Assembly (NCBI GenBank): GCA_000934455.1
Contig: KN883721.1
Span: 65,225-104,051 of the forward strand
Reading direction: 5' to 3'
Source of the DNA: Apostichopus parvimensis
Lineage: Eukaryota; Echinodermata; Holothuroidea; Aspidochirotida; Stichopodidae
DNA: 38,827 nucleotides
In this document: positions 1 through 10,299 of the stretch, one piece after another
Position numbering within the stretch: the first letter of the stretch is position 1
How the letters are laid out: each line of letters opens with the position of its first letter
Translations under genes and position numbers: made by a program
The notes under the pieces: generated by a model
What the model was told of the DNA's origin: nothing
The model's input: the letters and a program-made list of their open reading frames with translations, nothing else
The model's database searches: none

Positions 1-243
1 AATTGACTAAGTAAAATGAGGGTTGCAAAAGCAGATCAATATGGACAACTCGAAAGCCTTTCCGATTATATTCTTGGTCGAAAGCAGCATTGAGGGGTTG
101 GTGTGGCGGAGGGGGGGGGGGACTCAAAAATTCGAGTTTTTTAAACAGTTGTACTCTAAGAGCAATCTCGTGAGTCATAAACTGTGGTATTTCATGTTTG
201 TGCTAATATGCTATTGTTTTAATGGTTGGGTGCTTGCATTTTC

Positions 244-278
244 CACCATTTTCAGAAAAAGTTACGTTCCAATTTGAC
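244..278 (+). repeat. Arm 1 of a 35-bp perfect inverted repeat
   Basis: These 35 bases are exactly the reverse complement of 4141-4175, 3.9 kb away. The phrase reads 'caccattttcag' followed by 'aaaaagttacgttcc', which resembles a 3' splice site plus exon. The similarity does not extend clearly beyond the arm. Confidence 0.85.
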
Positions 279-604
279 AAACTATGAAAGCACATTATGG
301 AAACAAATATCCTTTTCTTTAAATTTATTCATTTTAAGTGACACAGTTGTAATAGTATTCATTGTAGTGTCTTGTTAGCACTTAAAAGTCCAACAAGAAC
401 TGCATTTCCAGAAAATTTAAAATCATTAACTCGGGACCCTGGAAGTCAATGCAATGTTTCTGGTGGTTAAAATTTATAACAAAAAATAAAAGTAAATCAG
501 CAAGAACTTCACATATAAAAGACTATTATCAAAATATTGTTTAAGAAAGTATAATGGCAAGAACTTGACATTTCATAATCTGAAAACATAACAGTATAGG
601 CAGA

Positions 605-739
605 GGAAGTCAGTGCAATGCTTCTGGTGGTTAAAATGTCATGAAACTTTCCAAAAAGACTATAAAGGTAAGGAAGTCAGTGCAATGCTTCTGGTGGTTA
701 AAAATGTCATGAAACTTTCCAAAAAGACTATAAAGGTAT
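605..739. repeat. 67-bp tandem duplication (two copies)
   Basis: The segment beginning 'ggaagtcagtgcaatgc' at 605 repeats at 672 with a single extra A, so the unit is 67 bp and the two copies are almost identical. A more diverged version of the same phrase lies near 445-475, and a weaker one near 885-920. The duplication is therefore a recent step in an older, decayed repeat family. Confidence 0.85.
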
Positions 740-1277
740 AAAAAAGTAAACAATACATTGGGTGGCACCTGCAAGGCCATAAAATGCTTGTAGTCCTTGA
801 AAATTATCATTTAACTTATACAAAAACAAATTCCGGCAAGAACTTCAACACCAAACAAAATGAACTCACGAGATGTTTTGCCACTAGAGGTCAGAGAAAT
901 GTTTCCATTGTTTAAAAACATAATGAAACTTATACTTCTTCTTCATTAACTGTATGATTGGATGGCAGAAATGTGATAATTATGATGGCAACAGAGCCTA
1001 AAAAGTACTGACAAAATCTTTGCTATAAGTTCTATCATTTTTAAACTTGGAATGTTCAGCCACATCAGTCCCTCCCCCCCCCCTTCCCTCATGTGTGATT
1101 ACTGTCATGTCTTTCTGCTAATATTGCTCTCATGAAACTTTCTATATGAGGTCTCTTATGCCCTTGAACCTGTCTCTTGACATAAAAAGAATGGAAAGAT
1201 AAATAGTTTCAACACAATATGCATGAAAATATATGTGATGTCCTGTATTTTGCGCTTTAGCTTTCTAGGAGACTCCA

Positions 1278-1403
1278 TTATAGCATATGTATGATCTCCA
1301 GGGGTACTCCAGGTTCACTGCACTCCGCATTTGGTAATTCATGTTTTGTACATGGGATTGGGCTGGATTGTCTTGCAGATGGTGGTTTACGAGTTGGAGT
1401 AAT
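1278..1403 (-). CDS. Candidate terminal exon of an unrecognised minus-strand gene
   Basis: On the minus strand an AG acceptor ('atttgcag', AG at 1404-1405) is followed by 41 open codons and TAA at 1278-1280. The peptide starts ITPTRKPPSARQSS and is rich in Pro, Ser, Cys and charged residues, unlike the random AT-rich frames around it. It would be a C-terminal exon read in phase 0. The candidate first exon at 1876-1948 ends in phase 1, so at least one further exon would be needed between them and I could not find it. I do not recognise the protein. The alternative is a chance open frame. Confidence 0.3.
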   Translation of the reverse strand: MTPTRKPPSARQSSPIPCTKHELPNAECSEPGVPLEIIHML

Positions 1404-1875
1404 CTGCAAATTACATAAACAAAACATCGAAATTTATAATATAAATATCAAATTCATCTGTAGAAACGAAATAATTTCACCTGTAGGCAGCAGATCAATT
1501 GAATTGTAACCTGTCCTTGGTAATTCTCATTCATAAAAGGTGAGGCTTCAAATTTCCAAATAAGTCAAGCTTAGCCTTGTGCCTTGAGTTAGGCAACAAC
1601 TCTCTGTTTTCGAAACTGAGTTAGATGGTAAGCCTATGTATATATCCTTTCAACTATTAAGCTACACATAATTCCTCATGTATTCAGTACGTCACGCAGT
1701 GTACTGAAAACTGTACTTTGATGCAAGTAGACCTAAATATGACGAAAAGCTAACGTTACTTATCATGTAACTTATTTCTTTCGCGAAACACGTCCATATT
1801 TTCGCCAGTGCATACAACAGACTAACAGTACAAAAGACTAACTAGAATTCATCCCAAGTGATCGGCATTGCCTAC

Positions 1876-1948
1876 CTGTGAAATGTTCACCCCTTTTCTC
1901 GTTTTCCACGAACATCCCGGTTTGTGCATCCATAGGCTGAACAGGCAT
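1876..1948 (-). CDS. Candidate first coding exon of a minus-strand gene
   Basis: ATG at 1946-1948 opens 24 codons (MPVQPMDAQTGMFVENEKRG then EHFT) and ends at a good donor, 'CACAG|GTAGGC', with the last exon base at 1876. It sits at the edge of the CpG-rich segment and diverges from the candidate plus-strand exon at 2087, with 138 bp between the two start codons. This is the layout of a divergent gene pair sharing one promoter. The short peptide has normal amino-acid composition, but I cannot assign it to a family. The best downstream partner is the exon at 1278-1403, with a phase mismatch noted there. Confidence 0.35.
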
Positions 1949-2086
1949 TTTTTTTCTCAAAACATCAGATATTAAACGAGTGAGGTAAGGTTATTTCTTT
2001 AGGATAATGCGAAGTGCTGACTGCCGACTCCGTACCTAGCTAGTAACAGAACAAGAGATGTTTGGCGTCTTTTTGGGTGATTCAAG
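1949..2086. promoter_or_regulatory. Possible divergent CpG-rich promoter
   Basis: The 138 bp between two outward-pointing start codons is part of a CpG-rich patch (about 1990-2460) that contrasts with the AT-rich, CpG-poor surroundings. No TATA box is evident, as expected for such a promoter. This is inference from composition and ORF layout only. Confidence 0.35.
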
Positions 2087-2215
2087 ATGGCCGCTTCACC
2101 GGGAATAGACCAACTAGCGTTCAGAAGCGGCGAGCCGCCAATCCAGTTAGTGTACAGATCAGTGCTTGCGACAGGCTCAGCAAGCCTATTTACTAGCAAA
2201 GAAAACTCGCGTTCC
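2087..2215 (+). CDS. Candidate first coding exon with TISU/YY1-type start
   Basis: The start codon lies in CAAGATGGCCGC, one base from the TISU/YY1 element consensus (SAASATGGCGGC) that sets start sites of metazoan genes with very short leaders. The frame runs 43 codons (MAASPGIDQLAFRSGEPPIQ onward) to a possible donor 'gttcc|gtaaag' at 2216. Codons are GC- and CpG-rich relative to the flanks. Without the splice, the frame would end at 2269 after 60 codons. I do not recognise the product and found no clear second exon downstream, so it could also be a dead promoter fragment or a gene whose next exon lies far away. Confidence 0.35.
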
Positions 2216-2464
2216 GTAAAGTTATTCGACATGTTGAAATGTTCGATAGTATATTGCGGACTGATATAACGTAGCTTATGCCCTATTCTTCTATTGCAGT
2301 ACAGTGTAGGTATATACTGAAGCACTAGTATAGTACTATACAAGTCCTTTTGCCCGCGCTCCGTCGAAAAAGTTTATCAACAATACCGATCGTACACATG
2401 CATGGTACTCGCGAACGCGATTTGCATAACGGCTTCTCCCACTCGCGTGTCACTCACACTTTTA

Positions 2465-2690
2465 TAATCTATATATATTACCGCGCCGAACATGACAAAA
2501 TAGTATATTATATATAAAGGTTATAACGAACAATATATATATGTTATGCGATATATATAGGTTATGCATAACGTATATATATGAAGAACAAACATAAGTC
2601 ATAAATATTACTGCATAACCAACATATATTCCTCGTTATAATCAATATATATGGTATATAATATTGTCACATATGGCACTTCATAGTAGT
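2465..2690. repeat. AT-rich 'atatatat' low-complexity patch
   Basis: Repeated 'atatatat', 'ggttatgc' and 'cataac' words in both orientations give many short inverted repeats. It lies between the CpG-rich patch and the LINE fragment. No gene is seen. Confidence 0.6.
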
Positions 2691-2811
2691 AGCATATTGT
2701 GTATAAGCTTGATATGAATTCAAATGCAACTGATGAAATCACTTTCTCATGTTTTTTTAATTTGCTCATCTTTTTCAGTGGATTTAATTAGATTTAATTA
2801 CTGCTGTTCAT

Positions 2812-3705
2812 GAGCTAAGACAAGCCTGGATTGCTCGAATGGAATAACGCAAGCATAAAGCACGAAAGTCTCTTATCGGCAGGATCAAGTAGGGTTGAAA
2901 TACATGGGTCGAAGGTAGAGCGAACGTCAAAGAGTGACTTCTTAGGGTATGCATAGATGATAAACTGACATTCAGTTGTCATATATCGAAGGCATTGAGT
3001 AAAGTGTATTACATGCTGTCCAGCTTGGCTTACGTAGTATCTTTCTTCGATGAAGGTGCAAAGGAGAGTGTTTTCCGTTCTTTCATCTTGCCACACATTA
3101 TATATGCTGTACCTGTCTGGTATCACTTCATTTCCGCTAAAGATAAATCCAGACTGAAAAAATTCCTTAAGTATGCATCACAAATACTGCATATCGACTA
3201 TCAATCATTAAGAGAGGAAATAAATGGAGCTGCTAGGAGAGACTTCGTCAGGATGACAGAAAAAATCAGGAATGACGAAAAACACCCACTGCATGTCCCA
3301 CTCATGAGTCATCTAGTGAAGGCAACCAGAACCCTCAGAAATCCAAATATCTTGCCCAAATATAGAATTCAACTGTATAGAAATTCGTTCATATACCGTG
3401 CAGCAATGTTTATACAATTTGATAGTTTAGAACCTTTATTATAGTTTCAGTAATGACTGTTTCATCATTTTATGTTTAAACCATTTAACAATCTTATTTC
3501 TTTGACTTATCATTTACCATATCATTTGTTTAATCTTCACCGAGGAAGATGGCTTATACTTTCCTCAACATTTTATCTTCAATGCGTGCTACTGTATCAA
3601 CTGTGTCAGCTCTCATCAGCAGCTATTCTACCTAATACTGTATATACGGAACTTTCACCAGCTATGGGCTTTTACGCTGTATACAGAAAATAAAAATTAC
3701 AACAG
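2812..3705 (+). mobile_element. 3' part of a non-LTR retrotransposon (LINE)
   Basis: This is the last ~200 codons of a reverse-transcriptase ORF plus a 3' tail. Reading on the plus strand, the frame first gives VEIHGSKVERTSKSDFLG, then after one lost base at about 2951 (a G-run) VCIDDKLTFSCHISKAL and onward to the stop at 3442-3444. The 'DFLGVxIDDKLTF..HI' block is the conserved segment after the RT palm, followed by the usual 'FILPHIIYAVPVW' stretch and a basic C-terminal region. About 250 bp of 3' UTR follows, ending in 'aaaataaaaatt'. The upstream endonuclease and RT fingers/palm are missing, so the copy is 5'-truncated as is usual for LINEs. The clade is uncertain (CR1/Jockey-like group). 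Confidence 0.8.
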
Positions 3706-3923
3706 GCTTCTTTTGCTTTCCTGGTGCATGTTTTCTGATAATACTATAGTTAGGCCCCTATGCGATATGCACACACACAACGAATCACCTGTTCTTAGAT
3801 TCAGTGTAATTGGATTATGAACATTTTACCCAACCAACCATCATAATACTTGACAAAACTTACCACGAAAAAAGGCTGACTTTCGGCATCTTGTCTCTTA
3901 TTTACCTGACTTTAAACTTTTCA

Positions 3924-3996
3924 TGACGTCATCTGTACCCGTCTTTCCTCCAATGGGATCGTTCGTGACCAACCAGTGACGTCATTCAAAATGGCG
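3924..3996. promoter_or_regulatory. Two perfect CREs, a CCAAT and a YY1-like box
   Basis: The palindrome TGACGTCA occurs at 3924-3931 and 3977-3984, with CCAAT near 3950 and AAAATGGCG at 3988-3996. Together these resemble a housekeeping-type promoter with CREB/ATF sites. The ATG in the last motif opens only eight codons, so no gene is proven. A third TGACGTCA lies at 5783-5790. Confidence 0.35.
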
Positions 3997-4140
3997 AGAA
4001 GAAGAGGATTGTCGTGATAACGGCACAGCTCAGCATTTTGACCGCAAATTTACGAATCATCTGTGCTACAGGGGTCTAATTGGAGTCAGATTACCGCAGG
4101 TGATCATCTTGTACTCAAGCTAATACTTACGCTGCTTTTG

Positions 4141-4175
4141 GTCAAATTGGAACGTAACTTTTTCTGAAAATGGTG
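4141..4175 (-). repeat. Arm 2 of the 35-bp perfect inverted repeat, possible 33-nt exon
   Basis: Reverse complement of 244-278. Read on the minus strand it has an AG acceptor ('cattttcag'), 33 open bases encoding KKLRSNLTKSS, and then a strong donor 'gtaagtat' just below 4141. Either this is a microexon, or a transposon-borne sequence that mimics one. There is no transcript evidence and I know no family match. Confidence 0.35.
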
Positions 4176-4676
4176 ACTTTGCAACGTTTGTTTTTAATTG
4201 AGTGTCCTACCTTCCCGTGTTTATATAAACTATACACCTAGATAACGTTACGAGTGTCTGTGCTATAACCCATCCAAAAACGACCACGATATTTTGGGTT
4301 GTCACGTAACATGTACCTCTGGAATGTCTGAACAGAGATTGACCCAAAGGAGCCTCTGGTCACCGTGTGACGTGATTATTGGTTTACCGCGAAAATGAAA
4401 GGCTGAAATAGGTACTGTTTATACACAGATAGCGAATAATTGTACTGTATTTGACTTCCAATTTCGAGCATTTGAAAGCTGTTAGCTTAAAACAAAAACA
4501 CAGGAAGGTAAAGAAGTAGTTTGAAGAAAATTTTAAGCATAACAATGTAGTAAAATGGGTTATTTTTTTGGACAAATTTCCACTCAAATGGAGGCATCGT
4601 TTACATAGCGGAGCGTCAATAGGTACGTACGGTACAATATACTGTAGAACATGCAAGCAGCTTGCCGATTCCGTAA

Positions 4677-4850
4677 TACAATTTGATCACAAGATACCGC
4701 AAACTGAACAAAACAATAGACATAAAAGATGCATCATGCGTGATATGTCACGGGGAAATGATTCACGTTACTGTCAACGAATTACCAAAAAAAAAAATAA
4801 ACATAATCGAACAACTACGAGAAGACGCTGGCCTGAATCGACCAGTGTAG
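4677..4850 (+). pseudogene. Possible coding remnant with a CxxC motif
   Basis: A 57-codon open frame follows a TAA at 4674-4676 and ends with TAG at 4848-4850. It reads YNLITRYRKLNKTIDIKDAS, then CVICHGEMIHVT (a C-x2-C pair), then a lysine run and an acidic/basic tail IIEQLREDAGLNR. The composition looks protein-like, but there is no start codon, no clear splice acceptor and no second Cys/His pair, so it is not a complete zinc-binding domain. It may be an exon, a decayed transposon frame or chance. Confidence 0.2.
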
Positions 4851-6340
4851 CATATACATGACTAAGCTTCAGCTGAACATAGTACTTACTCGTTTTAATA
4901 TCCCAAATTACAAACACAGAAAAGTATCCTGTCAATAAACCAAATTTAGCAGTGAATATCCATATCCACGTTTCTCGTTCAATCCTGGGCGAAATACTAC
5001 CGTGACTCTGTGTAATTCCATAGAGTTAGGTCTAGTTGAAACAGGCCTTGACCAGTAACATCCCACAATCACAAGACAGTCACTAACGAAATAAAACGTC
5101 CGATCGTTATATAGTACCGTTTTATTCCACTCCTTGGACCATCCAGATTCCGGAAAAAAACATAACGGACAATATAACACATGTATCACGAACTCACGAT
5201 ACTGGTATACAACAAATGAAATGGATAAATGCGATGAAATCCGAGTATGACTATTTACACATGCTGTGAGCCAACTCACTACATATACTAACAATGCTAC
5301 CCTATAGGCACGGTCTATACACGGTCTACATATGGTCATCTCAAACAGTAACTATGAAACTGTTAATTGCGTGATATAATGTTACATGTAAGAACGTCCA
5401 GGGCGTGTTTACGAGGAGGTTTTAAAGGGTCAATTTCACATGAGCTATGTCCGCCACAGCTGTCGAAAGTATATAAGTTACACAGAATGAGACATTTACA
5501 ACATACACAGAGGCAGGGTCATGCAAATGGACCCATGGGCATGAAATACTCCGGGTGGATCTCACAAAATTGTTTCAAAGTCTACGGCGTTTTGCGTCGG
5601 TTCTTCTACTCAGAAAGCTAAAAAAGCTGATGCTTTTCTTGGCTGAGGTATAACTGCAACCTGCAACAACACAGAATTGTGGCATTTCGGGGGAAAAGGA
5701 GTAATATCGTTGGCGTTTTTGGCAGCTCAAGTATACAACTTTACACACTAAAAGTATTGTTTTGAGTGCGGTATACCAACGATGACGTCACATGGTCACC
5801 TGATGTCTTAGGAATGTTTCAGGAATGTCTGAAATAGGTTACCTAAAAAGCTGACTTTTCTTCCCATTTTCACGTATTTAACGTCCGAAATTGGTAAAGT
5901 TAATTACAGCAATGTAATTGGAGTGAGTTAAGGATTACATACATGCAAAATGGTGTGATTTTTTGTTCATCTAAAAGTCTCCATAGTTGGTCTTTAAACA
6001 TGCATTGTCTTTCTTTTCTTTTCATTCATTCATTTAAGTTTTATTTTGTTTTGTTCTCGATAGTTCCTTATCTATGTATAATATTTATTCTTACTTAGTC
6101 TCTCTATTTCTTTTTTGATATTTATGTATATATTTGTTTTGTTTCTTATTTATTTATTTATTGATTATTATTTATTTATTTATTTTATTAAATTATTTAT
6201 TTACATGATAATGCATACGAAAAAAGAACAAAAGAAATAAAATGATGAGAAAAACGATGAAAACACACACACAAAGAATTAAATATTAAATGATGAGAAT
6301 AAAAATAAGAAAAAATATATATATATATACTCCTCCAAAA
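4851..6340. other. No gene seen; AT-rich with T-rich simple repeats
   Basis: Open frames here are short and unconvincing. From about 6005 to 6235 there is a T-rich tract with (TTTA)n, mainly 6146-6205. A CRE palindrome lies at 5783-5790, and a short (TA)n run near 6317-6328. Confidence 0.5.
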
Positions 6341-6515
6341 GGCATTCCCAGTTCTTGGCAAATTTAGCCATTCCCAAATGACATTCCCAAATTACAGTCC
6401 CTATATTATTCCCAATGGCATTCCTAGTTGCCAATCTTAGGGTTACTCTTGAATCATTCCCCAAATGGCATTCTCAGTGGCATTCCCAGTGTTATTCCCA
6501 GTGGCATTCCAAGTG
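6341..6515. repeat. CATTCC-core minisatellite
   Basis: About a dozen degenerate copies of a 12-22-bp phrase based on 'ggCATTCCcagt' and 'CATTCCcaaat'. It ends immediately before copy A of the inverted gene-like unit begins. Confidence 0.75.
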
Positions 6516-6539
6516 GTGTGTTGCAATACTCCTCCTTAC

Positions 6540-8402
6540 TACTAACATCCCCTTTGTGGGTAGCTTCATTGAGCGTGTAATTAGCATTTATTGGATTACT
6601 GAAGGTACTGAACGACATTGGTCTCCCCTCTCAGCAGCATTACAACTGGAATAATGGATTGGTGAAACAATGTATTATTTGATACAGTGAAGGGAGTTAC
6701 ATGGATAAGAGTTAATGCAATGAGTAGGATTGAACTCTTTGTTTCACTAAAAAAAATTACTCCCAAATACAGCAACATAAGAAGTTGTTAAAATGGATTG
6801 TTAATAATGTATTTTATGATGCAGTGAAGGAATAAAATTCATTACAAAATTTTCATTTGTACGCATGCCATATACCTGTCCAGCAACTAAAAACAAAAAT
6901 TAAAACTCCTAGAATTCATCGTACCTGGCTCCAAGCAATGACATATAAATGTAGTCCTGTGTCTGCTGAAGTTGCTTGTCCAATTTTAATCGAAAGCCTT
7001 TCCTTTCATTCAAAATTTTGATCTTCAGTAACAATGTTCTTCTGTCTGCAGATTTTGTTGATGACAACGTCCTTCACTTTGTGGAGAAATTCCATCAGCT
7101 CGTAACCTACAACAAACCGAAACAACATTTCAATCATATATCAAAATTTCACCCAAGTACATTCCATGTAAAAATTTTTTCAAACCTCACATTTTGATAT
7201 TGACAAAGTTGCAAGTGTCTTGCAAAAGGTACAAATAAACACATCATAATCAAGGTTTAAATGTGATAATGTGTTAACATCTCAGCTATTTGCATTACAA
7301 TCTGACCTACAATTCATAAAATGGGTCAATTCCAGCCTGCCAGATTTCCAGTACATTTGGTTTTCACAGACTTGCCAAAAATATTCTGTTATGTCTTACC
7401 TTTCAGGGTACACACAAAGGGTATATACTGTATTTCAATGTTGATAACATTCTATGATGGTGGAAGGTTCAGTAGTAGCAAATCCCCCCCCCCCCCCACC
7501 TCCCCAAAAAGGTTTCACGGTGGACTTGGTCGGGAGTGGAAAGTCTTCTTAGATTACTTTAATAACCCTTGCATTAGAACGTTTGCGTTTCTTGAAAATA
7601 AACAGCAATTTTCATCATCTTTGTCCATGATAAAAACTGACAGTAAATTCATATCATGTACAGTGTGTGGTGATCAGGCTTAGAAGATATCATAGGGAAG
7701 ACTTTAAAATAACTAAATTCAGGTCATAGGGATATAAATAAAATATATCTCACAGTCAATACTTACTGATTATTGAAGACAACTGGGGATGTTTGCAATA
7801 TATGCTTTTGGGAGCTCCTTATTTCCATATAAGCCATTTCTCGCTGCATCCAATGGTCAGCATGAACCAGCAGCTGAAATTGTTTATGAGATCCTGTGTC
7901 GACCTTGAAGTTGCACCCCTGTACCTATTGCACTTAAGTGCAGCATCTCTGGAGTGGTGTTCTCATTCTGCATTGATCAAATTGTGCCAAATTGAAGCCA
8001 TCTTTTCTGACAAGAGAATGAACATAAATAATTCGAAATAAGGGTTTCATAAATCGCAAGTAGAAGTTTCAACAGTGCAGTTCCCTATTTTATGTCAATA
8101 CCTAGTGTACATGTTATCCAATATTCATGTCATTTTAATTGTCAGTCAAATTGTAAACAATTATTCAAACGCCTATGGTTATGACTTGTACCCAGGAATT
8201 TAGCCTGCAATCACTTCAAATGATAGAGTTAGTAGTTATTCCTGATTCAATACGTCATTCCGCATGCAGTTAATTTAAAAATGCATGCACCCTAGACTAA
8301 ATTAACCAACATTTAGTCCCTGAACGTATCATTTGGGTTTGAGCTCGGAATACACCGGTATACACAGACTTTGGCATGATGACTGAGTTCATTTTGAATG
8401 TT
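6540..8402 (-). repeat. Copy A of a ~1.85-kb gene-like unit (inverted relative to copy B)
   Basis: This is colinear with the reverse complement of 16823-18650 along nearly its whole length, with indels. Read on the minus strand it holds: a start-like ATG at 8375-8377 followed by SVYTGVFRA; a 158-nt open block at 7767-7924 (contains LLVHADHWMQREMAYMEIRS) bounded by AG and 'CA|GTAAGT'; a Lys/Arg-rich block around 7570-7640 (LLFIFKKRKRSNARV, one indel); and a final block near 7000-7110 (ELMEFLHKVKDVVINKICRQ) with a stop at the same point as in copy B. In-frame similarity between copies is better than chance expectation for noncoding sequence. I do not recognise the protein. Confidence 0.6.
7767..7924 (-). 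pseudogene. Best-conserved exon of copy A
   Basis: A 158-nt block with no indel relative to its partner at 17360-17517. It starts after 'caatag' and ends at 'CA|GTAAGT', so it behaves as an internal exon starting in phase 0 and ending in phase 2. I count 11 base differences from copy B, all outside an uninterrupted 89-bp identical core (7787-7875). Eight of 52 residues differ. No known domain is recognised. The conserved core is His/Trp/Met-rich (HADHWMQREMAYMEIRSSQK). Neighbouring exons do not join it in a clean phase, so the copy is probably dead. Confidence 0.45.
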
Positions 8403-9340
8403 TAGTTTCGATGATATAACTTTGCACTCATGATGGCATATTTATATGTGTGCGTTGGTGGGAGTACTAGCTTTTGTGATCCTAGCTTGTAAACACAGTT
8501 TCTCATTACAGTAAGCTGAATTGGACAGATCTCATAGTTGGTGTACATAGATGCATCACAAGTACAAGAACCCTTTTGTTTTTGGTGAAGGACAAATGTT
8601 ATTAGGTAAAAATGGTGAAATTGTGAAAACTTAAACATTCATCAAGAATTGGCATAAAATCATTGATCTTTTATTTGGTATGTTTAGGTCAGTGTTTGGG
8701 TCAAGAGGGGAAAATTGTGAAAACCTTATTTAAACTATGGTCATACATCTCAAGCCAAGGTAGCTTGCACATATATCTAAGTTTAAGTATCATGTTATAC
8801 AGCTACAGAAGGATATCAGTTGTCTTTTCAGAACCCCAACTTTCACTTTGAAAATGTTGTTTGTCACAGTTCTCAATAGTTTGTGGCTGTATTATTAAGA
8901 TAAGATAAGCTGTACATGCAACCTACACATATACAGTAGCCTATATGTCAGGTTGACAAATTCATAAAATAAAACTAATTACATCATGGAAACCATGTTC
9001 AGTGCATTTTGCATTATGGCTATCTATTTATATCTATGAATAACTGTCATTAAGGGCGTATTACCCAAGTGTTATGATTTAATACAAGCTTATATATATA
9101 AGCATGTATTCAATATTAGGTTAGAAAAGTGTGTCATTGATATTAAAAATTGAGAAGCATTGGATTGTTATCAGGGCACTTTTATTTCAAAGTTGAATAC
9201 ACCCAGATACACACAGAAATGACCACAAGTGCACAGGTATTGGAATATTGATTAATGCATGTCTATACATATAAGGATGAAGTTCAAACCATATTTCACT
9301 TCCTAAGTGATGATATTTATTCATATTTACTTCTAATCGA
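8403..9340. other. No gene seen
   Basis: AT-rich, with only short frames; nothing on either strand looks coding or structured. Confidence 0.5.
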
Positions 9341-9344
9341 CCCA

Positions 9345-9800
9345 AGGAATCTTAACCTCTATGAAAAACAATAGCGATCAACTACTCGCCAAGGGCTACA
9401 TATATACAAATTTTCGAATTTAGCAATATGGCATTTAAAAAGGATTTTAGACAACTCTGTTGAACTCAAATGACCTTTGACCTCCATTGAAAACAATATG
9501 GATCATCTACTCACCAAGGGCTATCTACAAAGCAAGTTTGAAGTTCAACCAACTTTCCCTTCTTGAGATAGAGTGTTTACAAGGTTTTAGGACTTGACCT
9601 CTGTTGACTTCAAATGACCTTTGACTTCCATGAAAAACAATAGGGATAATCTACACACCAAGGCCTACCTATCAACCAAGTTTCAAGTTCAAGCAACTTT
9701 CAGCTGTTGAGATAGAGTGTTTACGAGCCGAGGCGTCACACACACATACATACACTCACCATCACATAGATTCCTTCGCCCTTCGGCAAGGAATCACAAA
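9345..9800. repeat. Repeat array 1 (~140-bp units with a DR1 motif) and terminal hairpin
   Basis: Two good units and one partial unit of the phrase 'tgacctttgacctcc..aacaatagggatcat..ctactcaccaagggctac..aagttcaa..ttgagata..gtgttta'. A perfect DR1 lies at 9471-9483 and a near-perfect one at 9615-9627. The array ends in a CA-rich stretch and a hairpin at 9769-9795 (gattccttcgcc / ggcaaggaatc). The same end structure closes array 2 at 12272-12297. Confidence 0.8.
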
Positions 9801-10299
9801 TAGTTTCCTCAGGTTTGAAATGAAACATGTAAAATGGATCAACAATGAATTACATGAAAGAAACAGAAAGTCACGTGACTTAGTGATTCCTTGCCAATAT
9901 GAGAAGAAACTTTTAGATACAAGATTTTCTAACGATCTGAATTGCTAAGCAGAAATTTCAAGTCTTGCAGAATTGAGTAATGCATACCTATGCAAAGAGG
10001 GTCGAAGGTCAAACAAACTTCACTTCTGCATAGTAAGACGTATTATGACTGTAACCAACAATTGACATTCAACGACCTTTGACCGCCATGGAAAACACAA
10101 AAGCCCAAGGGCACTATTGTTTCTTCTTTATAAAGACTAAGCACTATCCAAAAGTTGTTATTTCCGGGTTTAATGTATACAATATTATTGCCATAAATAT
10201 CACAAATCATTCATTGGTCCTTTTGAGAATCTGTTGACTTTTCTTAGATTTGTTTAGAAGAACTTGCAGAATCATCGTAACTGTACTTAATAACTTTGG

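Larger units (their letters stand above)
1..1277. other. Gene-poor, AT-rich stretch with degenerate repeats
   Basis: I see no convincing coding exon. It holds a G-run near 110-121, a C-run near 1072-1084, and a degenerate repeat block from about 425 to 960 in which 'ggaagtcagtgcaatg..tctggtggttaaaa' and 'gcaagaacttcaca' phrases recur several times. Confidence 0.6.

Noticed and set aside
2815-3126. Minus-strand 103-codon frame
   Set aside because: It is the antisense of the LINE reverse-transcriptase fragment.
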